The notes: generated by a model not told the origin, from the sequence alone. A stretch of 64,000 bases of DNA from Paulinella micropora (GCA_019918135.1 WBZZ01000732.1:95001-159000), one strand, 5' to 3'. Shown: positions 11,241 to 22,440, counted from the stretch's first letter. Numbers and translations: made by a program.

Positions 11241-12825
11241 TGGCGAGATTGAGCTCTTCGAGCCTCCTAACGCCGTAGAGGGTAGACAGTTCATTGCAAA
11301 CGCAAATGATGGTGCTGCCTCGACCCATGCTCTTTGATTCTCCTTCTTCGTGCAATACATCTTTAGCAAGGCTTTGAGGGGTCTGTGTACCCGCTCGATT
11401 TTCCCATTTGCTCGCGGGTTATAGGCAGTAACATATTGCCATTTCATCCCGTAATACTTAGATAGTTTGTCGATGACCTCGTTATTAAAGTCCGAGCCTC
11501 GATCAGAACATATCTTTCTTGGTACTCCGATCTGTGAGATGATCCTATCGATCAGCGCCTCGGCCGTCGTCTTGCCGGTAACGTCTTTGACAGGGATGAT
11601 CCACACATAGTTGGTGGCTCTGTCAATAGCCGTAAGGAGGTATTTGTCACCATCCTTCGATTCTGGGAAAGGTCCCACATGATCAATGTGTATAAACTCA
11701 AACATCCCCGCATGAAGAGGAAATTCGCCAATCAGGCCGAAATCTGCCTTCAGTGGTGTTTTGTTTATCTTGCACGGGATGCATGCATCCACCGCCTGAT
11801 CTATCTCCTCCTTCATCTTCTTCCACCAGAATCGCCTCGCTACGAACATGTGAGTTCGTTGTCGACCCGGATGCGCCAAAAGTGGGCAATTGTGGGCTGC
11901 GACAAATATAAATCGTCTCAGACTCTCCGGTACCCAAAGGTTCCATTTGTCCGGCTGTGACGCATAGCGACCGTGAAGGCCCTTGTACCACAGTAGACCA
12001 TCTCTCCATCCCATCTCCTTCATCTGATCTTTGATCGCTTTCGTCATCTTCAGCTCATCCGGGTTCTGATATAACTGTATGAGTTCCTTAAACTCCGGAT
12101 CTTGAGCCTGTTGTTGCCTCCATGCGGTAGGCGAGGCTATATGGATAGTACCATCTTCTAGCCGTATCCCGATTCTTTCCGGGTCATCGTCTAGGTCACT
12201 TCTCCGCTCTTGAGGAGGCTCCGCATAAACTTCCTGCGTCTCCTCTTCCTCTCTTATGTTCGCCTTCGCATTCTCATATACCTCATAGGACCACTCAGCG
12301 TCCTCCTGGGTATGTAGCTCACAACATATCCCGTGATCCGGGCCTTGTGGACTGTACCGTAGACCTGTGCGGTCATATCGGACTCCACTCGCCATCTCCA
12401 TCGCCTCAATGTGGCTGACCTCATACACCTTGTCAGTGGACAAGTCTTCCATCTCCACCGTGGACACTAACGCCGATACTTCTGAGTTAAACTCTAGCCT
12501 AGAGAGGCTATCAGCGACCACATTTCGCTTTCCCGGTAGATGGACCATTGTAAAATCGAAACAAGACAAGAACGCTTGCCACCGCGCCAGCCGTCCAGTC
12601 TGTTCATGATTCATCAACCATAACAGGCTATGATGATCAGTTCTGACAGTAAATTGAGGTCCTCCCCACAAATACTCTCTGAGCCTCTTGAGGGCCCACA
12701 CCACCGCTAACGCCTCTCTTTGCCTTGTGCAATAGTTTCTCTCCTCCGCACACAACTTCCTACTAATAAACATGATTGGGCGTAATTTCTTCTCCTCATC
12801 CTCTTGTTGTAATACAGCCCCAATC
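11240..12825 (-). pseudogene. Ty3 RNase H and integrase fragment
   Basis: RNase H follows the frame break at about 12825 (FISRKLCAEERNY..., RTDHHSLLWLM, LPGKRNVVADSLSR). The integrase has the HHCC finger (HNCPLLAHPG ... CIPCKINK near 11770-11890) and the D,D-35-E core: HIDHVGPF, SDRGSDF, NGKIERVHR. After ...GGSKSSISPYF the frame enters the antisense-joined viral gene, marking the truncation at about 11240. The C-terminal DNA-binding part is missing. Confidence 0.85.
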
Positions 12826-13662
12826 GCAACCCTTAGATGCGTCTGTATCGACTACGAATTGTTTCGTAAAGTCGGGCATCGTTAACACCAGTCCTCCGTC
12901 TTTCGGGTCTCTGTAAATAAGATCTTTGAGCGCATGAAACGCTTGCAAAGCCTCTTCGCCCCGCTTCTCAAAGTCTCCAAAATCTATCATTTTCTCCAAC
13001 TTAGCCCGTGTTGCACCCCAATCGGGTATAAACTGGCTATAGTATTGCGCCATCGCAAGGAATGAGTGCAATTCAGTGCGGTTCTTTGGTATCGGTCGAT
13101 TCATAATCTCCTCCCTCTTCTCTTTGGATATCGAGACTCGATTATGGGAGATCTCGTACCCTAAGTATGTCACACTCGTCTTGGCAAGTTGACACTTCTT
13201 TAGATTGCACTTCAGGCCAAAAGCTCCGATGCGCCTGAATATATCGGACAAATGATCGATATTATGCTCCTCCATTGTGTTAGAGTATACGATATTAATG
13301 TCATCGATATAGCAAAATGCATATTCTCCCGCCTTCTGTCCCCGCCTTCTCATAAAGCCACCGTCAGACAAATCATCGTACTGACTGCTCAACATCTTCT
13401 GCATCGCCTTCTGGAAAAGTCCTGGGGCTTGCTTGAGGCCCATCGGAAGCACTTTCCATTGGTATATTTCCATACCCACCACAAACGCCGTCAGCCATCT
13501 GGACTTTTCCTCCAGTGGTATCTGCCAGAAGCCATTCTTAAGGTCAATGACCGAATAGAATTTTGCATTCCGCAGTACTCTCCTTCTTTCTTCTAATGTC
13601 GGGAGAGGATTTCTCTCTTCCTCCAGCACCTTGTTAACACGAGCATAGTTAACTGTCAGGCG
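12800..13662 (-). pseudogene. Ty3 reverse transcriptase fragment
   Basis: Reads from VNYARVNKVL through FYSVIDLKNGFWQIPL, VLPMGLKQAPGLFQ and the catalytic FCYIDDINIVYSN (YIDD), to the thumb and the first RNase H Asp (VVDTDASKG). It is joined to the upstream part by a one-base shift at about 13662, where KPGG is followed by WRLTV in the shifted frame, and to the RNase H by another at about 12825. Catalytic aspartates are intact. Confidence 0.88.
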
Positions 13663-15180
13663 CCATTCCTCCTGGCTTCGGCACTATTCTCGGTTGTGAG
13701 ACTATTGGAGATTTTGATCTCTCAATAAAGTCCTCATTGAGCAGCTGTCTTGCTAGCTCCTCCGCTATCTTCGCCTCATGTATACTCAAATTCGCCCTTC
13801 GTGGTGCCGGTGACGGCTCCGCACCCGGTATTTTGTAAATAACCGCAGTGAAATCTTCAGGCTTGACACCACCTGCGTGTGGAGGGTCAAAAATTTCCTT
13901 GTTCGCCTCTACCTTGGCTTTTAAAAGCTCCTTCTCCTTCTCCGTGCCTACTCCTTCTTCCAATATTTTCCGCGCCGCCTCTTGAAAATCTTCATCAGAC
14001 ATCTGCTTATGTTGCTTGAGGGGTTCTCTGTCCTCCTCCAAGCCTAAGTCCTCTTCCGAGACATCATCTAGGCCCGTCTTTTCATACGTGACCGTGTCCG
14101 GCTCATCATCTTTACCGAGCTCCACCAGCATGTCAATGATTCTCGCGTATTGCAAAGGAGCTTTACGGGTGTAAAAACCATCAAAGCATGTGAATGCTTG
14201 CGGTATCAATTTCAACTTGTCGAGGTCTCTGAGCTTCCGCTTGTATGCACTGCTCTGCTCACGAGTTCCCATACGACAAGCCACCACTAGCTGTTGCTTG
14301 CGAGAGGGTACCGGTATAGGATGATCAATAAGCCGGTCCCTTATTTCCTGCGCCCATATCGCCTTCTCATTATATGGCAGGATAATATTATACGGCTTAT
14401 TATTTTCAACTAAAGTCCGTAAGCATTTCTTCACTTCAGTTAGTGAACGCGGCCACGTGGGCTCGTCACCCCAGAAATCAGTAATAAAACTTTTAATAGT
14501 TTCTGGTGGAGTATCCGGGATTCGCCCCGTTCTCCTTGGTACAATCGCCTCCCTTTTTTCTTCTCCTACTTTCGCATGGAAACAGTATCCGTTAGTAATA
14601 TGGATATCTGTTCCTACTCCTTCTGCGAATCTCGCCAACGACGGGCTCTTTGCGCGACACATATGATCTCCTCCTTTCGCTTCTCGATTAAGTCAGTAAT
14701 AGACTTTTTGTCCCAATGGCATGTCGGAATTGTGACAGTGCACACTTGGGATTCCCAATTGTCGGTCCAGGACAGCTCATCCGGTCTTACGACATGGGGG
14801 TGAACGTACACCTCAAGTGCCTCATGTGCGATGGCCATCTTTTTGTGATCCGTCGCTAGACTCAGCTCATAAGCCTCATAAGAGTCAGTAGCGTCGAAGG
14901 GATCAATATCGTTCTTTTCTCCTCTTTTTACTCCATATATCACTCGCCGTGCGGCGCAATCAATCACAGCCCCCATCGTAGCCAATTGGTCAAACGATAG
15001 TAATATTGACCCGTGGTGACCGGGACGACATAAAGATCCATGCGGTATACTCGTGCGGATTTTAATTTAAAGGTCAGTGTGATGATTCCCGTGATATCCG
15101 TCCGGCTGCTCACTCCTTTGAGAGTGCCCGTTGACTTTTTCATATGTTCGTTTAACTTAGCTCGCTCTGTTTTGAGTTTT
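13649..15180 (-). pseudogene. Ty3 protease tail and linker
   Basis: At about 14930-15130 the minus strand reads TDITGIITLTF ... MDLYVVPVTTGQYY and, after a one-base shift, LATMGAVIDCAARRVIYG, the flap-to-C-terminus part of a retropepsin-like protease; the DTG active-site part is upstream of the junction and missing. A charged linker of about 350 residues follows (frame break about 14640) and ends with DFIERSKSPIVSQPRIVPKPGG, the start of the reverse transcriptase. Confidence 0.7.
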
Positions 15181-16534
15181 ACTTATGCTCCAGATGCGAA
15201 GGCGGCGAACTACAATAAATGCTTTATGGACTGCCTGGCACCGATTAGGCAGATTCAATTGATTACCAGAGGTGGTGTTTATCTGTGCGACATTAATGAA
15301 GTCGGAAATATCTCTAAGATGATTTGGAAACCAGAAACATCCATACCATGACAACAAATCTGGAGCTGGTTGTATGCTTCAAAAGAACAACACAACAAAT
15401 GGGGCGAGTTTTAGTAATACCGCTGCGACTGAAAGAAAAGTTAGCTTGCTTGATGCTATCGCTCTAAAGGCGGATGGTACAGGTTTGACCGCTGTTGGTG
15501 CTACAAATGGTGGTGATGTATCGGGAGCGATTACTACTCGTATTACTGAAGTTATGTCGTCATACCAAGCTAAGATGCGGGCTTACTTAACTCAACCAGC
15601 AACAAATGCTCGCAGACACGATGATACTTTAATCGCTGCAGCAACTGGTACTCTTAGTGTTGTTAATGTCGCACACAATGAGGCAAAGTATTTCTCTGGA
15701 GGCACTATTAATACCGCCGACCCAAGTATTAATGTTAAGATTAATCTTGGAATGCTTTACAATACTATTTTTGCTCTGGATAAAACTATTATGTTTCCAG
15801 AAATTTTGACTATGCGGATTGTTTGGCAACAGACACCCAAAATCTTTTATTACAACGATGACCCTTTTTTTACTGGTGGAGGCACGGTCGCGGTAGCTGA
15901 TTCAAATGTTACCGTTACTAATCTCAACCTTTTCTTAGCTGTTGAAACCAATCCTGATGTCGTTCAATCAATTCAACAGAAGATTATGAGTCCCGAAGGT
16001 ATGAGCTTCAACATTGATTATTCTTATTTGTATAAAAACACTGTCGGGCTCGCTTCAACTTCTCAAAATGTTATCCTTAGATTTGATAGAGGACACGGAC
16101 GACGAATTAAGAAGATTTATCACTCTGTTTTCAACGGAACTGAAAATAAGAACACTGCCTACGACCATAGCAACCTGCTCGGTTCTAAGGTACAAACTTT
16201 TTATACCACACTAGACGGGGCACGACTTCAGGAATTCAATGTTGATTGCCAAACTGGAAAACTGGAAGACTACATGTATCTTAAGCCGAAGTTGGACGGT
16301 TCTGCTTTGATGAATAGCAATGTTTATCAATACAACTGGTTTTGGTGCGACAGCTTTGACAATACCCGTCCGCTGTGGAGCAAGGACCAAAATGAAATCA
16401 GCGGGTTAAGTCTGGAGACTGAGCGACGATGGGAGTTTATCGCAACAACTGCCAATATTACGTCTAATCATTACACATTTGTCGTCACTCAACAAGAAGT
16501 AAATGTCAGGAACGGTACCATTACGAGAACCTAA
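15181..16534 (+). pseudogene. Double jelly-roll major capsid protein, 5'-truncated and frameshifted
   Basis: About 450 residues remain. The C-terminal third has the pattern common to Polinton-like/virophage capsid proteins: RIKKIYHSVFNGTENKNTA, KVQTFYTTLDGARLQEF, LEDYMYLKPKL, NWFWCDSFDN and GLSLETERRWEF, ending in a short Q.VNVR strand. The start is lost at the Ty3 junction (about 15181); a one-base shift near 15335 separates the first 55 residues (APIRQIQLITRGGVYLCDI) from the rest, whose in-frame continuation is YHDNKSGAG. Assignment rests on pattern and on neighbours (protease, ATPase, penton in the same insertion). A structural prediction should show two jelly rolls. Confidence 0.72.
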
Positions 16535-16616
16535 ACCCCACCCCCACCAGTTAGGTAAATGTAGTAATTAATTTTTGATAGTTAATTTATTTTTTTATTA
16601 TAATATACAACCTACA

Positions 16617-17873
16617 ATGAGCCACCAGCGAAATTTAATCGCACAAGATGATGGAGGGAATTTTGTTAATTTGAAATGTGGAACTTATGAAGAGTTAAAA
16701 ACAAAATTAACTGGTGACAACTTAACAGCATTTGGTGAAATATCAACAGCACAATACACACCGATTATTCAAGAGACATTTATGTATAACGTAAATTCTG
16801 CTAAGTGGGATAGTGCTGTTGTTAATTCTACTATTGAAATGAAGAATTCAATGGCTAGCATATCAACGACTGCCGCGGCAGGGGCTAGCGGATATATACA
16901 ATCAAAAAAAAGAATTAAATATCGTGCTGGGATGGGAGTGTGTGTAAGATTTACTGTTTTATGGACTACAACAGAAGCTAATGGCGCTCAATATCTTTCG
17001 GCGGTGGGATTAGGTGATAGTGCTTTTACTGATGGTTTCTTCTTTGGTAGAGAAAATGGAGTAATGAGAATATATCACAACCGAGGAGGAGCGACTATTA
17101 ATTCTTATGCTCAAACAACTTGGAATGTTGATAAGGCGGACGGAAAAACATACTTACCCGCCATTGATTTTACAAAGGGTAATGTATTTCAAATTAAGTT
17201 TCAATACTTAGGGTTTGGACAAGTGTCTTTCTATATTGAAAATCCTAATACTGGAGATTTTCAAATGGTTCATGCCATTCGTTATGCTAACACACAAACT
17301 TTAACGACCCTAAATAATACTACTTTACCTTTCACCGCTTATATGGCAAATGTTGGTGCTGTTGTAGCAGTCCAAATTGTTAAAGTCGCTAGTGTTGGAT
17401 GCTTCATTGAAGGAACAGAAATTATGAGGGGTATTCCATTTATTTATGAAAGAACCGCCAATGCGACCAATGCTGTAGCGCACGTTTTTACAATGAGAAA
17501 TAATGCGACTACGGGAGGCGGTGCTCTTACTAATTATAGTATAGTTTATCCGCGACGACTAACTATCTTAAATACTGACTCTAAGACTAGTTGTATCATT
17601 AAAGTAATAAAAAATGCTACTCTAACAAATGCTGTCTATGTTGAAAATAATGCTAATACAAGTCTGGTTTCATTTGATACTTCGGCGACTGTGGCTAATG
17701 GGAATACCATTGCGGTTATCTTTGTAAATTCTAGCGCTGCTGAGACAGTTAATCTAAATGATTATGATTTGGACGACATGCTTCCAGGCGATAGGCTAAC
17801 CATAACATCACAAGCAACAGCAGCTCAAACGATAAGTATTCAGTATGCTCTTACTTGGTTAGAAGACCCCTGA
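16617..17873 (+). CDS. Beta-sandwich virion surface protein, intact paralogue
   Basis: 418 residues from the ATG at 16617, which follows a TATAATATA box; an earlier TTG in the same frame is unlikely to be used. The middle contains RYRAGMGVCVRFTVLW, GLGDSAFTDGFFFG, GNVFQIKFQYLGFG and IENPNTGDFQMVHAIRYAN, the signature of a concanavalin-like beta-sandwich protein seen in algal viruses and marine phages. The C-terminal 150 residues are Asn/Thr-rich beta strands. No signal peptide or membrane segment. Directly follows the MCP gene, so a virion role (spike or receptor binding) is likely by context. Paralogue of the truncated gene at 10378-11240, about 45% alike by eye over the shared part. Confidence 0.7.
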   Translation: MSHQRNLIAQDDGGNFVNLKCGTYEELKTKLTGDNLTAFGEISTAQYTPIIQETFMYNVNSAKWDSAVVNSTIEMKNSMASISTTAAAGASGYIQSKKRIKYRAGMGVCVRFTVLWTTTEANGAQYLSAVGLGDSAFTDGFFFGRENGVMRIYHNRGGATINSYAQTTWNVDKADGKTYLPAIDFTKGNVFQIKFQYLGFGQVSFYIENPNTGDFQMVHAIRYANTQTLTTLNNTTLPFTAYMANVGAVVAVQIVKVASVGCFIEGTEIMRGIPFIYERTANATNAVAHVFTMRNNATTGGGALTNYSIVYPRRLTILNTDSKTSCIIKVIKNATLTNAVYVENNANTSLVSFDTSATVANGNTIAVIFVNSSAAETVNLNDYDLDDMLPGDRLTITSQATAAQTISIQYALTWLEDP

Positions 17874-17938
17874 ATTATTTTTTAGAAATATTTATTTTTT
17901 CAATAGTATAGAATCACCAAAAACGGAGGTGCTATACA

Positions 17939-18118
17939 ATGTCGTGTAAAGAGTGCGAAAAAAAAGATGAATTAACTGCTAGTGTTGATAATTACCAATT
18001 CTGCGATGAAACTTGTGCTATCGCTTACTTTACAAAAAATGAAGATGTTAGACGGGAAAACTTAATTAAGTTCTTTACAAAGGCTAAGAAAGCCCGCGAG
18101 GAGCATCAAACTAATTAA
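17939..18118 (+). CDS. Small treble-clef zinc protein
   Basis: 59 residues: SCKECEKKDEL near the start and FCDETCAIAYF twelve residues later form a Cys4 treble-clef pair (C-x2-C, C-x3-C), followed by a charged helix. The last 25 residues are Lys/Arg/Glu-rich. Similar mini zinc proteins occur in viruses as transcription or nucleic-acid adaptors; the actual role is unknown. It sits between the surface-protein gene and the DUF3223-like gene on the same strand with short AT-rich gaps. Confidence 0.6.
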   Translation: MSCKECEKKDELTASVDNYQFCDETCAIAYFTKNEDVRRENLIKFFTKAKKAREEHQTN

Positions 18119-18159
18119 TTATTTTTGTAATAATTTTTCTAATATAATAATATAGTAAT

Positions 18160-18786
18160 ATGTATCGTCGTACGTTGTATGTTGTGGGTGGTAGGCGGTT
18201 TCCGACAAAAGCATCTATCAAATCCTACATAAGAAGAATGATAAACAAATATGCTGATGGTGAAGTGCTGAACCCAGAAGATAGCAATTTTGTGCGAGAC
18301 CTGATAACCCATCACCCTTGTCTAAAAGATGGCGTCATAGATGTTGAAAGTAATTTGACAACTGGGAGAAAACACTTTCGTGTAGATGGTAAGCCGTTTT
18401 CGTGGAATTGTTGTGTTGACCTCATAGGGCTTAGCAAATTAAAAAAAATGCCGAGAGTGATAAAAGAAGCGAGCAGGAATACGATAAGACCGCAAATACA
18501 AGAATATCTTGACATCGTGGCTATTGATGTATTCGTAGAACCTCGTTATATATGTGAAATAAGTGGTGATATATATGAGCGGGTTGATGTCCACGTAGAC
18601 CACCACTTTGACATAATACAATTCAAAGACATCCTTCAACAATACCTTGAAGTGAATAGAGAATTAGAAGTTGAAGACAACCTTTTGAAAGAACCGCATT
18701 TCACTAAGTTTAGCGACTTCCACAGACAGAAAGCAATACTGCGAATAATAAAAAAAGAAATCATTATTAGAGGTAAACTACGGTAA
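18160..18786 (+). CDS. DUF3223/DCL-like putative nuclease
   Basis: 208 residues starting at an ATG behind a TATAATAATATAG stretch. The first 95 residues follow the DUF3223 pattern: SIKSYIRRMINKY, a Glu-Asp then HHPCLKDGVIDVE, HFRVDGKPFSW and a Cys-Val helix. A later VHVDHHFDIIQFKDILQQYLE segment has the H-x-D-H-H...F motif that many viral and phage members carry and that resembles an HNH-type nuclease centre. Function in the virus is unproven. Its stop overlaps the end of the convergent gene at 18778-19056 by nine bases. Confidence 0.6.
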   Translation: MYRRTLYVVGGRRFPTKASIKSYIRRMINKYADGEVLNPEDSNFVRDLITHHPCLKDGVIDVESNLTTGRKHFRVDGKPFSWNCCVDLIGLSKLKKMPRVIKEASRNTIRPQIQEYLDIVAIDVFVEPRYICEISGDIYERVDVHVDHHFDIIQFKDILQQYLEVNRELEVEDNLLKEPHFTKFSDFHRQKAILRIIKKEIIIRGKLR

Positions 18787-19056
18787 ATACTTTTTCAATT
18801 CATCCTTATTTTGAACCCACGGCTGACGGCCTAGCCATTCAATATATGGTTTATCAATCTAAGCGATGTCTTCTATTTTTTGGCCTTTGTATTTCCCGAA
18901 ATGAAACACGTCTTTCGGTTGAGCATTTCTTTTTTCTTCAATTGCTTTTATTTCATCGTGGATTACCTTTTGAACATCGGCGAGAGAAAACGATTTATTT
19001 TCACTTTCAATTGATAGTTGTTGAAACTTCTCGCACAGTCTCGTGAGGGTGGACAT
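18778..19056 (-). pseudogene. DUF3820-like protein with in-frame TAG
   Basis: Minus-strand relative of the 9467 gene: the first residues STLTRLCEKFQQLSIE correspond to TTLTRLSEKFGRLSIE there, and FGKYKGQKIEDIA is the core motif. The next codon is TAG (18859-18861) where the relatives have Thr or Lys, after which the frame continues IDKPYIEWLGRQPW to a stop at 18778. One base change has therefore split it. A TATATA box lies just upstream of the start. Convergent with the DUF3223-like gene. Confidence 0.75.
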
Positions 19057-19106
19057 AGTAGGGGGGCGTATATAGTAGGAAGGAAAAAAATTAAATAAAT
19101 TATAGG

Positions 19107-19796
19107 ATGTCTGAGTGGATTGTATTTGTAAAAGCTTACTCCGCTAAGCACAACATAAGCTACGGGGAAGCATTGAAAAAGGCTGGTAAGGAATATAGAA
19201 AGCAGAAGGGAGGAAATGCTGAGTTGTCGGAGGATGTCTATTTGTCGCGGGCGGAGAGAAAGGGAGCTGCCGGATGGAAGCCAGTCGCGAGCAAAGAGAA
19301 ATCGACGGTTTATGAGAAAGATGGTAAGGCGATTGTAGCATTCAGAGGAAGTGCTGATAAGAGGGACTTGCTAACTGACGTCGCATTAGTAAAGGGAGTA
19401 TTAAAAAGAACTCCGAGATATAAAGAAGAGCAGAAGCTGGTTGACGAGGTCATAAAGAAATATGGTAAGGATAATGTGGAGCTGACGGGGCATTCACTAG
19501 GTGGCACGATTGCGAAAGACTTAAGCCGACAGACGGGGGTGAAGGCTACAACATACAACAAAGGCAGTAGCGCGAGAGACCTAATTGAAGGAGTGATAGA
19601 CCGAGTAGCAGTCAAGGTAAATCCGAAAGGTAAGAGGGCGAAGACTGCGAATCTAACCACAAACTACCGAACCGCATTTGACCCTGTTTCATTGCTGGGT
19701 GCGACAGCTGCGAATACTAAGTTAGTGAAGCCGACGAGGGGCGTTCATACGATTAGAAGCTTCAAAGGTAAAGGAGCCAAAAATTTTTATTTATAA
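19107..19796 (+). CDS. Class 3-type lipase/esterase
   Basis: 229 residues. The N-terminus (WIVFVKAYSAKHNISYGEAL) is the short SYxEAL helix motif found at the start of many proteins in large DNA viruses. The alpha/beta hydrolase part shows IVAFRGSADKRD (oxyanion region), the nucleophile elbow TGHSLGGTIAKD (Ser about residue 132), a candidate Asp in AFDPVSLLG and a His in GVHTIRSF, giving a full Ser-Asp-His triad. No signal peptide. Lipases of this class occur in some Polinton-like viruses and may help entry or release; that role is inference. Intact, convergent with pPolB 2, which ends two bases downstream. Confidence 0.78.
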   Translation: MSEWIVFVKAYSAKHNISYGEALKKAGKEYRKQKGGNAELSEDVYLSRAERKGAAGWKPVASKEKSTVYEKDGKAIVAFRGSADKRDLLTDVALVKGVLKRTPRYKEEQKLVDEVIKKYGKDNVELTGHSLGGTIAKDLSRQTGVKATTYNKGSSARDLIEGVIDRVAVKVNPKGKRAKTANLTTNYRTAFDPVSLLGATAANTKLVKPTRGVHTIRSFKGKGAKNFYL

Positions 19797-19797
19797 T

Positions 19798-22440
19798 TTA
19801 ATTTCTTTTGTGGAAGCCGAGCAGGATGCTCTCGTTATCGTTAATAAACTCACGGCCCGCCCACTTGTTCTCATTAACTTGTTTTTTTATGTGTTGGTTG
19901 TGTATTATACTAAAATGCGGAACTTGTTGCTGTTTGATGTTTCTGTTCATATGTATTTTTTTCATTTGAAAGTCCTTAACATTTTCAATGCTACCGCCTT
20001 TGTCCATCTTATCAAATATAGCGGGGTTAAGTTGCTTAGCCTCTAAGCCTTTACCCCTAAAGTGGAAGTATCTTTTAACGCCGTTTACCACTTCGATATG
20101 AACTCCTTTTGAAATATGCTTTAAGTCATTCTTAGTCATTCCTTCCGTAAAGGCATCCTTCGTTGTAAATTCTAACATATACAATTTCGGAGCTATCCAC
20201 GATGCCCTTATAATTTTACATCCATCGCCTAAATCATCTCCAATACCTCCTAATTTTTTATTGCCCATATTCTTTACATACTTAGCACATCTCGCGTGAA
20301 TTTGTAAGCTGTCGGTATCGGTGTAATAGAAGTCATCTTCAATGCTCCCATTCGGGTTAGCCTCCTTCATATACTTGTACATAATACGGCGGCTGTATGC
20401 TAGTATGAACGCACCGTAGTGTGTCGGCTTTGTTATGCTATCTTCTAATATCACTGGGTTGCGAGGCAGGCCCGTTAAATACCATAAGTCCTTCCATCCT
20501 TATCAACAAATTTTACTATGTCGGTTATTTGGTTATTGTTCCAGAATTTCCAGTATTCGTCGTTAGTGGTTATATATGCTGTTTTTGAAGGTATGGGTTT
20601 TTGTATCATCTTGCCACATAGACTATTCATAAACAACTTGGCTAGCAAATATTGCGGGCTACCTTTCTCCGCATCTTCCTTCGCCTTGAATATATCATCT
20701 ATGTATGTTTTGAAAACTTGCTCTCCGCGGACGGAGTAGTAATCTTTATGAATGCTGACCGTATAACCCTCGGCTACCATATCGGTGATATCTACACTCG
20801 TCAGCCATTGGTCCTTCATATCTTCTAGTCGCCATTTAAGAGAACCCATGCGGTCTCGCTGTCCGATTCTGGAGTGTAGTATGTTTTTTGGAGAAATGTA
20901 GTCAAGATTATAAATACCGAGTGGGAGGTTTTGCGGGTCAAACGGACCGATTGTTTCAATGATGTCTCCGACCATAAACTCGTTTAACATCGCTGTTGGA
21001 TATAGAGAAACGACATCGGCATCCACAAGATAATCGTCTATGTCGCCAAAGGTGGTCTCTTTTTGTAGGTAGCTTTCATACTGAGCTGAAATGAACCGCC
21101 TCTTAGATGGGTAAGTCCTTCCGCCGATAATCGCTTTTCTAAAGGCTAATTCTTCCTTTATCTTTGGAAGTCTTACCTCGTGTTTTTTGTGTATGTATTT
21201 TTCCCATATATTGAAAGCCAGACTGGAAGTTGAGATATATGATGAAATATTTACTTTATGTGTGGTATAGATAGCAGTGTTTATTTTGTCGAATAACTCC
21301 TTCAAACCCAAAGTTCGCCCCGTTAAACGCATTAACGTACAAGGTCGGCGGATGGTCCTTTTTCTTATTTCTTCTTCTACCTCGTTTGAGCGGTTTTACC
21401 CATCCCTCCTTTATCTTCTTGCCTCGTTCAATTAATAGGTCAACAAATTTACTTATACAATATTTGCAGGCTATGTATTGAAAGCCTTCACTGCCTTTTG
21501 TGTATCCGACTATGTAGCAGTCGTGGATATCGTAGCCGTCCGCTATTTCTTTATTCCTCCATGTTTCTAAGTCGTAATGAATTATGCTGTCGTTGTTGAT
21601 GTGGTCTTCTGGGTAGAAGTCAGTCAGTAAGCATCTTTTATCATTCTTTTTTAACAGTCTATCTACAAAGTGCTTTCTGTTAAGGTCGCAGGTATGCTTA
21701 TTAATATAAACTCGCAGGCAGTCCTCGCATTTCTTTTTAAACTGTTTTTCTAGTCCATAATAGTGGTTATTTTCTAGAAATATTAGTTTATCTGCCTCTT
21801 CACAATCATTACTCGTTCGTATGACATCCTTTGTTATCGCATTTGTTAATTCATATGTTTTACCTTCTTTTATGTATTTGTTTAAGATTTCAACTGCTAT
21901 GGAAAATGGTATAGGTGAATTAGGTTCAAGTTTAAACTCGCTTCTAATATCATTACATCGTTTCTTATTCAGCGGGTGAATGTCGAGTATATCCTTACAC
22001 AGGAAGAACAAGCAGTTATTGTTTTTGCTCGGTGGTGATATCTTCCTCCCCTCTTCAACCTTTTCCCTTTTTTCTCTAACTCCTTCATAGCATCCTCCGC
22101 CGTTCTCTTGAATGAATATTATTTTAACATATTTGATATCTCTTTCGTATCCATTCTCGCCAGCTTCTATGTTGCTTATGTTGAACTCGTTAAGAGCGTC
22201 CATAAACTTAGTGTCATATTCGCGGAGTAAGAAAGAGTTAAATGTTTGCTTTTTTAAATAGTGGTCGTATCTTTCCCCAGGTATGGTGCTGTATGTTATA
22301 GATACGTGTACATCGGCATTATTGGTCATACCTCGACTCCTCGCATTTCTGATGACTGGTATCAATACTTTCTCTTCCAGTCGGTCAGTATCGTAGAAAC
22401 TTATATTTAAGTCCTTAAATTTGTAGGTGAGAGAGTTCAT
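19798..22440 (-). pseudogene. Protein-primed family B DNA polymerase 2 (pPolB), deleted and frameshifted
   Basis: A second, clearly different pPolB. N-terminal region and Cys-rich part (CEDCLRVYINKHTC) run from the ATG at 22440; exo I IIHYDLETW and exo II VNAFNGANF are present, then a frame change at about 21300 joins directly to GLKELFDKIN...STSSLAF, a segment that normally follows exo III. The region carrying exo III is therefore deleted. Polymerase motifs: DADVVSLYP (about 20990), FMNSLCGKM (about 20620), FYYTDTDSLQIH (about 20325). Another one-base shift near 20480 precedes YLTGLPRNPV. There is no Vsr-like insert. Without exo III and with two breaks the gene is dead. Lies opposite to pPolB 1. 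Confidence 0.88.

Larger units (their letters stand above)
11240..15180 (-). mobile_element. Ty3/gypsy pol fragment without LTRs
   Basis: A 3.9 kb minus-strand piece with domains in Ty3 order: aspartic protease tail, reverse transcriptase, RNase H, integrase. It begins inside the protease region near 15180 and ends inside the integrase near 11240; gag and both LTRs are absent and no target duplication can be seen. The flanking viral genes are each truncated at the junction. GC content is higher than in the viral sequence. At least four frameshifts (about 14995, 14640, 13662, 12825) show it is dead. Confidence 0.85.
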
